64,000 nucleotides of DNA. Origin: Phytoseiulus persimilis. Taxonomy: Eukaryota > Arthropoda > Arachnida > Mesostigmata > Phytoseiidae. How positions within the stretch are numbered: the stretch's first letter is position 1; each line of letters begins with the position of its first letter. The position numbers were made by a program, and so were the translations under genes. This document shows positions 12,239 through 22,199 of the stretch, piece by piece. The notes under the pieces are model-generated. The model saw only the letters and a list, made by a program, of their open reading frames with translations. It made no database searches and was not told the DNA's origin. The stretch covers positions 3,850,775 through 3,914,774 of the forward strand of contig CM075104.1 in NCBI GenBank assembly GCA_037576195.1, read 5' to 3'.

Positions 12239-13287
12239 GTAGAAGCCTGTGTTCGCCTCTCCTTGATGATTTCGGGAGTGAGCCTCGAGTGTGGAGCCTC
12301 AACGAAAAACTCTAGACCATCTGGCTGGGAGACGAAGCCGGATCGCGAGGCGCGTCTAGAATCTCAAAAACTGGTACCAATCTTGCGGATGATGATTTGC
12401 GAGTTTCTCGTGGGAGTTCAAGAGTTTATGCTGCTCCATGTTGGAACACCGACCGAAGCGAGACGACGGCGGGAGTCGACGCAGACAGTTCTGCAGGTGA
12501 GAAAACTTGTCGACATCAAGCCGGCGGAGTTCAGCAAGGGGCCGCTGCGTATTTTTCCCAACCGTCATTCAATTTGACTGGAAGATACGACGCTGGTCCA
12601 ATGAACACGAGCCCAGCCAGGTTATGATTCCGTGGTTTTACGCGAAAGAAGACATACCGGCGTTGTGACGGAGAAACGAGCGCCGCTCTGCAGCCGCCCA
12701 AGCGCAAAATTGATTTCGATTCCTGGACGAATCAGGATTCTCAGTCGGGTCAGGATTCTCAGTCGGTGACTGTAGCTCATGTCCAATGATGCGCTGAGAT
12801 ACAAGAGCTACATGGTACCCATCCCCCATTCTAACCTCAAGCGGGCGTGTGGATAATATTACGATTCTTGGGAATCTCCCAAAGGGGATCAAGCGGAACC
12901 TTTTCCTTGTTTTGCATAGATGCTGTCAAAGGAGGCCAGTTTCAACCGCGGAAGACCTTCTCCCTCACATGCTTCCACGTAATGTTGCCGACTGGAATGG
13001 TTAGAGGCAAAAACACCCTCGCGGCAATCGTTCTTATTCAAATTCGAATTCGCGTCGATATCTGCGCTCACGTGGGCGATTTGACTTCTAGAAGTGTCTA
13101 CGAGAGCCTCCTGTGCCGTCTTCGAGACTTTACGGGACCCTCTGCGATTGCGTGCTACAAGAAGAGCTCAAGAAACACCCGAAAGAGCGACTTAGGGTCG
13201 GATCCGAGAAGCTGATGAGCAATCCACGAGCCGAGTGGCACTATGCCAGAAACTGCGGTCCGACTGCAGTCGGCCGAAGGTCGGCTC
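12239..13287. other. Stretch without recognised genes
   Basis: Contains a small direct duplication of TCAGGATTCTCAGTCGG in tandem at about 12732-12767. Nothing else is recognised. Confidence 0.4.
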
Positions 13288-14655
13288 CTCCTCGAATTAT
13301 TTTCTGCGCTCCAATCTGAGATTTGTGTTCTACGCTCTATCGAGCACTCATGCAGCCTCGTGATGTTGTTTCTTTCTCCTACAATTGTCAGCTCTATTCT
13401 AGGAGTAAAGCAACGAAAATTTAGTTTCAACGCGTTCTCCTGGGTGCTCAGACTTCATGGATCCAGACGCAGGTCACCCAGACGTCCTATGATATTCAGA
13501 GCCGTGTTATTCGGCAGGGAAGCTCTGCGCAAGTGAGACTCAGGGGCGAGTGGGCCACGGTGGTGACGCAAACACGTCTGGCTCACTTTTCGCGTGAACG
13601 CCAACCGGCACGCTGAGCAAACTTTGTTCGGGAATGCAAAAAGCACACACTTAGGAGTATCAGAACCATCTCTTGTACCGGTCGGGTCTCGACAGACATT
13701 TAAGGAACACGAACGAAAGGTACCTGAAGATGGAAATTGTGAAGTGGGCCGGCTGGGGATGCAGCAGACGTTCAAAGTGAATATTTTCGAACGTGTCTGG
13801 GAATCGCGAATGTCCAGGACTTTCATGTTTCGAATCGTGTCTTGCAGGAAGATATTACTCTGAACGCGGTAGGAACCTGTCCTCTCGTCGCGAGACTGGC
13901 ACGAGATGCTACATGTTGTATTGCATCACAGTTCCGCTTAATAAGGGGACTTTCCTGCGTGATTTCACGATATTTCGAGATTTCCGCCATTTTAGTGGAG
14001 ACCTGGCGGATACTCTCAGGCAACTCTGCATGCTGACAGAATAGCGTAGAATCTGTAGCATTACCACACTATTGTGTCCCGCGGTGGAAAAATATACGGG
14101 TTCAAGTAAGAAAAACTCGAGTCTCCTCCTGACTGCAGAGTCAGAGAAATGATCACATGTAGAATGATCTGAGAGTAGAATGGCGCCGCTGGAATAGCAA
14201 AAGTCCTAAACCATCAAGCCCACAATGTGTTCAACTGGAAATTTGGTGGTCGAGGGGAAAAAATTATGTGACGTGCCCCGCAAAATTCAACTCATAGGGT
14301 GGAGTTGATGATCACAACAAGAAAAACACTGCGACAACTTCAATTCTCTTTCCGCAAATCAAGCCCAGAGGCCGAGCCTGTCATCGCGCAGGAGGGCATC
14401 GATTAGAATCGCCTCGCTCCCTGCAAAAAAAATATCGGGATATCGTAAATCACACAGGACAGTCTCCTTAAGTTAAAGAGCCAGACGGTGACAAAGTGCG
14501 CCTAACTACCCCGCTAGAGTTGTTATGCAAGTTTGGAGCCTGATGACGGTATTGTTCCCTGTCATTCCGGAACCGATTATTTTCATTCATTCACTTGGGA
14601 ACCTGGAACTTCTCTGAAATACTGCTCGCTATTCGGCTTACGAGCGCTCAAGATA
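13288..14655 (+). repeat. Direct duplication, unit 1 (carries a MITE)
   Basis: This unit aligns in direct orientation with 17524-18370, from TCCTCGAAT at the left to the segment ending near 14655. Shared landmarks include CCTCGAAT(T/A)ATTTTCTGCG, TTCGCGTGAACGCC and GGTGACA(A/G)A(A/G)TGCGC. Identity looks like roughly three quarters to four fifths by eye. Unit 1 is longer because a 525-bp MITE interrupts it at 13944-14468. No coding frame is conserved between the units, and I could not identify the unit; it may be an unknown repeat family or a segmental duplication. Confidence 0.7.
13944..14468. mobile_element. Mariner-type MITE with TA target duplication
   Basis: The ends are imperfect inverted repeats of about 40 bp: AGGGGACTTTCCTGCGTGAT on the left, and AGGAGACTGTCCTGTGTGAT reading inwards from the right. 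The element is flanked by TA at 13942-13943 and 14469-14470. Removing it and one TA restores the alignment with the uninterrupted paralogous site near 18157-18180. There is no transposase frame inside, so it is non-autonomous. TA duplication and size fit Tc1/mariner-derived MITEs. Confidence 0.7.
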
Positions 14656-16737
14656 GCGGGATGTATTTGCTTTAGAGAGGAGCTTTGAGGAGGACCTGCC
14701 AAATCACTAATGTAAGAGGGGCGCGGGAGGACGCGAAAGAGAATTTGACCATGGTGGCGGATGGGCCTGAGTTCCTGTGGGAGGGGCAAGATGGAGGGTG
14801 TTTACGACAGAGAACATGACTCATGGCTCAGGACTCATGACTCAATCGGACCAGCTATCGTTTTTCTATCCCCTTCGAATGGCGTGGTCGGTCGCGGGGG
14901 AAGGTGAGAGAGCCATCGGAATGACACGACAAGGAATCCTTCAGCCCACCGGCTGGTCACCAATTCCCGGAGACGTTCCTGACCGGGTTGCATAAAAGAA
15001 GGTTGCACGCGGGATGCAATCATCGTCTGGTTGGATTTTGGGAGAGCTGCTGTATCCCGAGAGCAAGGCAGTTGCTTCTAGAAATCATTCCCAGCTGTTT
15101 CAACTGTCGAAGGCTCCATGCGAAGCGGGGCTCACGAGGGAATGGCACGACTGGACCTTGCAGCGGTTCCTAACCGCGGTTCGAGAGCCGCAGAAAATCG
15201 CGCTGGATGAACCGCGAAGAGCCGCGAGTTTTGCGGTTATCAACCGCGGATCCCAGGTTCGCAGATTTTTCTGAGGAGTTTCGAATTAATCCGCCTCGTC
15301 GTCCCTTCTCCTCATTGTCATGTGTTTTCGCGGAGCATCTGAAGTCGGCCGTCGCTTGATTCGAACCCGACATGCTTTCAATCGGAGGCGATCCTCCAGT
15401 TCAGCGAATCTGAGGCGAATATTCGCTCTTTCCAAGCACGCTTGACGACATTTCCATTTTGTGGAGCTCATATGTCGAAATCAAAGAAACAAGACAGGTA
15501 AATGTCATTGGATTGCCTCCCCACCACCATATCCGCCCTAGTGAGGCATCAGCGCTCTCCCAGAACAACTCGTTGATCGAATCATCGAGTGAGAAAGCTA
15601 TGGAGTTGGATTTCAACGAGCGGGAGGCCGCTTGGATGAATAGTCTCGGGAGGTCTTCGACCCATTCTCGAGGCAGCACAGACGAAGGTCATCGCTCACC
15701 AAACGCTCGAATACGAGGAGCTAGAATAGTTGAATGCGAAACAATGCAATGTGACGAACAGCCAGAACTTTGACGTGTTGATTCTTCTATGGTACAGTGC
15801 CTGATAGCAGAACCGAAAGATTGTCCGTAAAAAAGGTGTCTCCCATTGCACACTAGGCGGAATGAAGTACCTGCGAGATGGGGATACCGGTAGAGGATGT
15901 TTGGGAAAGATTGGGAGGAGAACATCTCAGTTTTTCACGAAACTTCCTTGTGCAGGAAACAAGCAGAAACTCTGTTTTCGATGTTGCTCAAGATGTATTC
16001 GTTCATGACGCCAACACTGCGAAACTGTTTTGGAAGCTGCGAAGAGTTCTTAAATTCAATGTCGGGAGAGATGGCAACGTTCGATCACACATCGTGAAGC
16101 TAGGCAATGATAGAATGATCTATAGACTCGTGAAGCTGTTATAATAACTGACTTTTACCCATAGAGGAGAGCGAAATGCCTGTGCCTCTGAAGATGCGAC
16201 CTGAAACTGTGTAACTTGACCTGGAAATCATGATTCACGTGTGTCAGAATGTGCACCACTCTTCCCTCTCGAAGGGGACTGATGATTTCTCTCAATAAAG
16301 CTGAAGATCCGCAGAGTTTCAGATAAAAGTCGGCTGATTTCTCCCCAGTGGAATAGAATGGAAATATGTGCTGATTCTGTGTTGGAGCTAGTGCGCCTCG
16401 AGCCTCCGAATGCTACCACTGACCTCTGAGAGGACTCCATTGCACAGAAGCTTCGCGCCGAGCGGGAATCCAAAGCGGTCGGAATGGAAAAGAAAGAGCA
16501 GTTTTCTTGAATCTGAGATTGTGACATGTCAGATTCTGGCATTTGAAATTCTGTCACATGGGATCCTGGCACACGATTGCAAAACACGACTTCAAGCTTG
16601 AAAACTCCAGGGTATGTCTCCTGTTTGCTCGATTCGTGGACTTGTGTTCCCATTTCGCTCCGTTTGAAGCGTGGTTCCCGACAGCTGTGAGCAATGAAAA
16701 GTTGATGACGCGATCGCGGGTTCGGAAGCAAAGGACT
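14656..16737. other. Stretch without recognised genes
   Basis: Contains two TGACTCA (AP-1-like) words 21 bp apart at 14817-14823 and 14838-14844, and a cluster of CGCGG/AACCG words at 15165-15255 including the palindrome AACCGCGGTT at 15172-15181. No gene is recognised. Confidence 0.4.
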
Positions 16738-17011
16738 CTCTGTTTTCGGCTGAACCTCTCAGCCAGCCCTCGGGAGTGTCCCGGATTCACCTTTCGGTAT
16801 TGCTTCAGTAACACTCCCTATCGCCTCGCAAATCCCATTGCGGGCGGTGGGCTTGGGTCTTAAGATGGTTCAGATTTAATTCTGATATAAATTAAATCCT
16901 CTTTTTACCACATAAGAAATTTATTGTCCCGGCCGGGGATCGAACCCGCGATTGCTAGCTTAGCGTGGCACCCAAGGCGTTGGTTTATGCCACACGGCCA
17001 ACGAGCCGACA
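16738..17011 (-). mobile_element. Full-length tRNA-derived SINE with 15-bp target duplication
   Basis: The element reads on the minus strand. Its 5' head (about 17011 to 16925) contains an A-box-like TGGCCGTGTGG and a perfect B-box GGTTCGATCCC, the internal RNA polymerase III promoter of tRNA-derived SINEs. The acceptor halves do not pair, so it is not a tRNA gene. The body continues to about 16738 and ends in a short A-rich tail. The 15-mer CGGAAGCAAAGGACT occurs at 16723-16737 and 17012-17026, directly flanking the insert, and is a textbook target-site duplication. A second, head-less copy sits at 46962-47151. Confidence 0.85.
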
Positions 17012-17026
17012 CGGAAGCAAAGGACT

Positions 17027-17523
17027 AGCGATTGCAGTTCAAGACCATCCCTGGCACCCCCAAAGGTTAACACCGATAACTCACCTCTCGAAATTCGAGT
17101 CAACACGCAGTGAAAAGTCAAAACGAGTTGGTTCGCCTGACTGGCCCTTATTTGTGCTATCCTCAATTCCAAACCTCTAGCGGGCTTATTTGATGGATTC
17201 CGCTAACAGACTAGACGAAAGGAGGACGATCCCCCGTGTGCAAAATGATAGTGCTTGTCTGATCCATGAGGCCAAATCACCAGAGCAATCCTGCTCATTT
17301 TTCGAACTCACGTTGAATGCCCGCTCATGAGACCCGAGTGCCCGTTGATACAGGTGTCCGCTCATTAGAATGAACACGGTATGCATTTCATGAATATAAA
17401 CTTATACATGTATCTCATTCATCTCGATAGGAGGAAAGGAGCGTCTTCTTCCCGCTCTGATGATGTTTGGGACATTTTCAGAATTGAATTGGGGGAATTC
17501 GCGAGAGCGCATGGAAGGGGAGA
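17027..17523. other. Stretch without recognised features
   Basis: Spacer between the SINE and duplication unit 2; nothing recognised. Confidence 0.4.
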
Positions 17524-18370
17524 TCCTCGAATAATTTTCTGCGTTCCAATCTGAGATGTGTGTTTTACGCTCCATCGAGCAATCATGAAGCCTCGCTGCA
17601 TTGTTTCCTTCTCCTCAAATTGTCAGCTCGATCCTGGGAGCAAAGCAACGGGAAATAGAATTTCAGATCGCTCGCGTTCCCTGGATTCTCAGCTCTCACG
17701 GATCCGGCCGCAGGTTACCCAGACGTGCTGAGTTATACGATGCCGTGCTATTCGGCAGGGAAGCATTCCGCGAGTAAGACTCAGCGGCAAGTGAGCCACG
17801 ATGGTAACGCAAACACCCCTCCTCACTGTTCGCGTGAACGCCGAGCGGCACGCTGAACAAACTTTATTTGGGAATACGAAAGTCACACACACAGAAGTAT
17901 ACAGAACCATCTCTCGTACCAATCGGGTTTCAACAGCCATTCTAGGAAAATGAGTTCGCACCTGACAATGTAGATAGTGAACCGGGCTGGTCGTGGATGC
18001 AGCGGCTGTTCGGAGGGGAATATTTTTAGAAGTCTCTGGAAACTGCGAATGTTGAGAGCTTTCGTGTATCGGATCGTGTCTTGCCGACAGGGATCACTCT
18101 GATCGTGGTTTCAACTTGTCCTCTCGTCGTGAGACGTACTCCATGTTGTATCGCATCTGACATTAGATCCGCTTGATTACGTCAAAGAGCCACACGGTGA
18201 CAGAATGCGCTTATCTACCCCGATAGAGTTATTCTGCGAGTTTGGAGTCGGATGACAGTATTGATCCCTGTCATTCAAAATCCTTCTGGCATTTTTTCAT
18301 TTATTCACATCGAAAGTTGAAGTTTCTCTGGAATATTGGCTGCACTGGGGCTCATGAACGCTTATGTTTT
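17524..18370 (+). repeat. Direct duplication, unit 2 (empty MITE site)
   Basis: Aligns with 13288-14655 in the same orientation but lacks the 525-bp insertion, so it reads continuously through TCCGCTTGATTACGTCAAAG near 18157-18180. This preserves the pre-insertion structure of the site occupied by the MITE in unit 1. Confidence 0.7.
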
Positions 18371-18505
18371 TGGGGAGTACTCCATCGACGAAAAGTTCGG
18401 GTACACCCCGATTTTCCGAATCTCGAACCGAATGTCTATAAACTGAACTCCGCGCGATGGTGCCGGACGCACAACACCAACCCACCTGACCGACGTGATC
18501 AACTT

Positions 18506-19116
18506 CAGCAAAACCTCTATTTTATCAACCTCAATTACATGAATTTTCGATCCAATTGACCTCTATTTTATCAACCGTCGATAAGATCAACTTCTTGACT
18601 GTAAAAACCTCGATTAACTCAACCTCGATGAGATCTAGCCCGCTGAAAGTCGCCTTTTTTAGAAATATCAGCTCCCATAATACTCTGAGATGGTCTTGAC
18701 GGAAGTTCAAACTGGGTACACTACGGACGCACGGAACGGCACTATTAGCAAAATTTCATGCTTGGAACGATGGAACTCGCGGGGTGACTCGGTACAACAT
18801 TTGGGGGATCGCTCGGTATCTTGTTGACTCAATCTCGACATTCCTGAAAGTTTCCCGAACTCATCTAGGAGCTCTTGCTCGAAGCTCTCGCGAAAGAATT
18901 GTGAACAAGACAAAATCATCTTCAAATAACCTGAACACCCGCTAGATCTGTTCCCTAGAATATTTTTGGAACGATTCGACGGACTTTTGATCAGGAAAAC
19001 GGCCCTAATATCCGATTTTATCTGGGAACTGCTGTACCCAAAAACCTAGTTTTTGTCAACTTCGATTATATCCAGGAATTCTGACATCCAATAATGATAT
19101 TATCGAGGTTTTACTG
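18506..19116. mobile_element. Possible pogo/Tigger-like DNA transposon remnant
   Basis: The left end begins CAGCAAAACCTCTATTTTAT; the right end read inwards is CAGTAAAACCTCGATAATAT. This start (CAGT.AAACCTC) is typical of pogo/Tigger-type elements of the Tc1/mariner superfamily. A further ACTGTAAAAACCTCGATTAA block lies inside at about 18597-18616, suggesting repeated subterminal motifs or a nested copy. No TA duplication is obvious and no transposase motif was recognised, so the element is degenerate. Confidence 0.35.
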
Positions 19117-20910
19117 CCTCTGCCCCCCCCCCCCCTCAATAACGGTCCTTTAATACAAGAATGAAGGGAATTCCAGAGACGTATGTACATGAGCGCAGAG
19201 CTGGTACTTCAATCTCGGGACTACGTGGCAATGTAGCGATTTCTCACGAAAGTTATCGGCCAAACCCTCAGTATTGTACGTTCACCTCATTACCCAATTA
19301 GCGATCTGCGGCCTCCAAGGATACATCAGAGGAGCAGCTATTTAGGCGTAGTATGTACACCTACAGGAGCCCGGGAAAACGCTTTTCTAAGAGCCGGCTG
19401 TGACTTCCGGGGCGTCTACGAAACCATTGGATGGTTGAGCTGAACGGAGCCTCAAAAAAAAAACACGTGACTGTTGAGGACCACGTCGAATCTGAGATTG
19501 TCTCAGCTTCCAGCTTCGGTTTACGTTGCGCAGATGAGAAGTGTCGAGAAATACTCCCGCGATGCGTCTCCATCCCCTGGGGACATTTGCTTGAACCTCC
19601 AAAGGTATTCCTACGATCCGAAATTCACGATAAGAGTATTTGAACAGGAACAGGGTTTTCCACGCCGCTTTAAATTTCCGTCCATGCGTCATCTCCATGT
19701 CACAACGGAGAAACCTTCTGGCTTCTGCTGTCTCCGTCCGGGGAACACGGATGAACGATCGCGCTGGGCGGTAACAACCTTCGGGATGTTCGGTGCCGCC
19801 CTCGAGCTGAAGGTTTTAGGCGAACTGCTTTTGCATTTCTCCTTCGAGAGCGAGAGGAATAACGAATCTTTTCGAGAGACGCGAATCCACGATGAATGGA
19901 GTCGTCGCGCTGAACACAAAGTTGATACTCGAGCTGAGAAGTTCAGGCACCGAATCATCATCAAACAATCCATGGCTGAGTGCATGAACAGAAGTATGAA
20001 TTATGCACTATCGCCATAAGAACTGATAAACTCAGCCATCAGAGACTCATTCATCTGTTTCAGTATATCGATAGATTGGAGGTATGAAATCATGAATGCC
20101 TGAACTTCCTATGTCAAGTTATTACGCACAGCAGAGAGATTAGCGCTCATCCAGGAAGTCTCCGACAGCCCTTCCAGTTCGAGGGAGCAGGAGCCGTCCC
20201 AATTGTGAGGAGCTCCGAAATCTAATTCCTCCCCCTTCCGATCTCGTTCATGAGCTGAAGCCACGAAACATGGAAGGGTATCGTTATTTCACGTCAGTTT
20301 CGATATCTTGTAAGCAGTTAGAACTCAGCGTAGTCGCACTCCGGAGAGGACTGCAATTGTTCGACGCCATGAGGCTCTCCAATAGTCCTCATGGGTCGAG
20401 TGCTCTTACAGTGGGCTGAACTCGGGGCTGACTCTCGCGCACTCGAAACGCGCTCCCCGGTCTGCCTCGGAAGACTCGAGCCCGTACAGAAATGTTCGTT
20501 CAGGAGCAGGGAGCGAATTCCTCTCGGATGCCATGTGGAGCAGTCGATGACGCATGAATTCCGTTACCGAGTCCGAGGAGAGCACTGTCATCTACAAGTC
20601 AAGCATCCTCATTTGCACTTCTGGCTCCCGACTCGATGTCGAATGGGATTTGAATATCTGAGCTCGCGGGTCAGCGCATCACATTGTAACTGGAGACGGC
20701 AACCGATCGCTTTAATGGGTTGTTCCGTGATAACATCGGTCTCGAAGGAGCGGAGTTCCGTCTTCTAGCGGAAGATGCAGATCACCATCGGAATTAGTGT
20801 GGGCATTCTGCTCATAAACCAATTATGTGATGTGATAGTGAGTAAGATCGCGATCTCGCGATGACGCGTCTAGCGGAGACTCATAAACGGTGTGTGGACA
20901 GCGACCTAGC
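19117..20910. other. Upstream region of the chitin-binding gene
   Basis: A run of 13 C lies at 19123-19135. A 181-codon plus-strand frame at 19474-20019 has no recognisable motif and is within chance expectation. Regulatory sequence for the gene at 20992 presumably lies at the right-hand end, but only the TATA box is evident. Confidence 0.4.
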
Positions 20911-20920
20911 TATAAAGGGG
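20911..20920 (+). promoter_or_regulatory. TATA box of the chitin-binding protein gene
   Basis: TATAAAGGGG lies 81 bases upstream of the ATG at 20992. Transcription would start about 30 bases downstream, near 20941-20945, giving a short 5' leader of about 50 bases. Position and sequence fit a compact RNA polymerase II core promoter. Confidence 0.6.
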
Positions 20921-20991
20921 CTTGTTGAAAATCCCAAGAGCCACATACACACGGTTACATTCAACTGACAGACATCACCGCGAAGAACAAC

Positions 20992-22035
20992 ATGAAATAT
21001 TTTGCAGTGTTTCTCATCCTGCCCGCGGCTGCGTACAGTGCCATCATTTTCGGAGGAGCCGACACAGCGAAGCAATGCAGCGAAGTTCTAGTGAACGGTA
21101 CGGTCAAGGACACCGTCCCTGATCCCGACAATTGCTCACAGTAAGTCTCGCGCCCCATTCATTATCACCCAAGAACAGAGACATCATACCTCGGTGAATA
21201 CCATGAGAGAACGCCATGGGAACGACTATCAAGAGCCTGCGTTTAATTGTGTTCGCATGTGATGGAGGACTAATGGTAGCTCCTCAAACGTCTCCACCAG
21301 GAATTCCTAGAGCTCAACGGACTCGTTTGGCTTAGGAAATCCCCCCTCACTATCGGTCCGCCTTGGACGTATTTCGAGCTGATGTGCTCCATGATTCCCA
21401 GCTGAGACTAGTATTGTGAGTGACGAAACATTCCCGCCCACAGATACTTCGTGTGCAGCAACTGGTTCCAGTCGAAGATGAAGTGCAAGACTGGGAAACA
21501 TTTCAGCGCCACTGAGAAGAAATGCGTCGATCCGTGCGCCGCCGCTTGTGACACCACCCTCATTTGCACTACCACTTCGGAACCGGAGATTTCGACTGAG
21601 ACCGCTGCTCCTAGCACCACTGATGCATCCGCCCCAGCCAAGTCCTCTGACGCCGATATCTCGCTTCCGACGGAAAACGGTGACAAAGGTTCCGAGGCTA
21701 CTGAGTCCGGTAGTGCCGAGAACAATGCAACCGATGCGTCTGCGAAGGCAACTGACGCTCCTGCCACCATGACCAACGCCCCCGACGCGGAACCTAAAAT
21801 CGCTGTCGAGGAGACCACGATCGCTCTCGAGGAATCTACAAACGCTGCCGACGAATCCACGATCGGGGCCGAAGAAACGACGCGGGCCACGGATGCGGCA
21901 TCATCGGAAAACGACACCGGGCGAACTTCAGACAAAAGCGCTGAGACCTCGACGGCGTTCTGGCAGACCATCGCGAAGCACTTCAATCAGCCTCCGTCGA
22001 CGATTCCTGACTTGGCCGGCTCCGAAGCCGAGTAG
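20992..22035 (+). CDS. Secreted peritrophin-type chitin-binding protein with mucin-like tail (2 exons)
   Basis: Exon 1 is 20992-21140 and exon 2 is 21444-22035, joined inside a Gln codon, giving 246 residues. Residues 1-17 form a hydrophobic signal peptide. A single CBM14/peritrophin-A domain follows, with cysteines at 29, 48, 54, 64, 77 and 81 or 85; the spacings (18, 5, 9, 12) match the family consensus, and the aromatic residues after Cys48 (YFV) and Cys54 (NWF) sit where chitin is contacted. The rest (about residue 92 onward) is rich in Thr, Ser, Ala, Glu and Asp, with potential N-glycosylation sites (NNAT, ENDT), resembling an O-glycosylated mucin tail. Family members bind chitin in peritrophic matrix or cuticle. 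One domain with an acidic tail suggests a matrix or surface-coating role, but tissue is unknown. The exon 1 ATG follows GAACAAC and is the first after the predicted start site. A 192-codon antisense frame is a shadow of the skewed tail composition. Confidence 0.88.
21141..21443 (+). other. Intron of the chitin-binding protein gene
   Basis: The 303-base intron has a canonical GTAAGT donor at 21141 and a CCCACAG acceptor ending at 21443. Splicing joins the first half of the CBM14 domain (up to Cys48) to the second half (from Cys54). Without splicing the domain is broken by stops. Confidence 0.85.
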
Positions 22036-22162
22036 ACAACGAATGAACGAGTCTGTCTTCTCTTATGCGAGCTAACGGACACGGATGGTGTGTCTCGTCG
22101 ATGTGATCGAACACGTTCTGCTGTTCCGTGGGCATGGGAACGGAAGGAGAATAGGCGAATCT

Positions 22163-22168
22163 AATAAA
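22163..22168 (+). terminator. Polyadenylation signal of the chitin-binding protein gene
   Basis: AATAAA 128 bases after the TAG stop at 22033-22035, a normal distance for a short 3' UTR. Confidence 0.65.
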
Positions 22169-22199
22169 CAAGAAGCAACTTGAGCTCATTGGCCTTCCT

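Noticed and set aside
13938..14472. TTAA flanks suggesting a piggyBac-type MITE
   Set aside because: Aligning the two TIRs and the empty paralogous site places the duplication at TA, one step inside the apparent TTAA match.
14817..14844. Pair of TGACTCA AP-1-like sites
   Set aside because: Seven-base words recur by chance and no promoter or gene is detectable nearby.
16925..17011. tRNA gene on the minus strand
   Set aside because: A and B boxes are present but the acceptor stem halves do not pair and the sequence continues into a SINE body flanked by target duplications.
19474..20019. 181-codon plus-strand open frame, briefly considered as a PH-domain-like exon
   Set aside because: The supposed PH-like segment lacks the conserved Trp context and strand pattern; no other support.
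21408..21986. 192-codon antisense frame opposite the chitin-binding gene
   Set aside because: A shadow created by the Thr/Ala/Glu-rich composition of exon 2; the plus strand has signal peptide, domain and splice sites.
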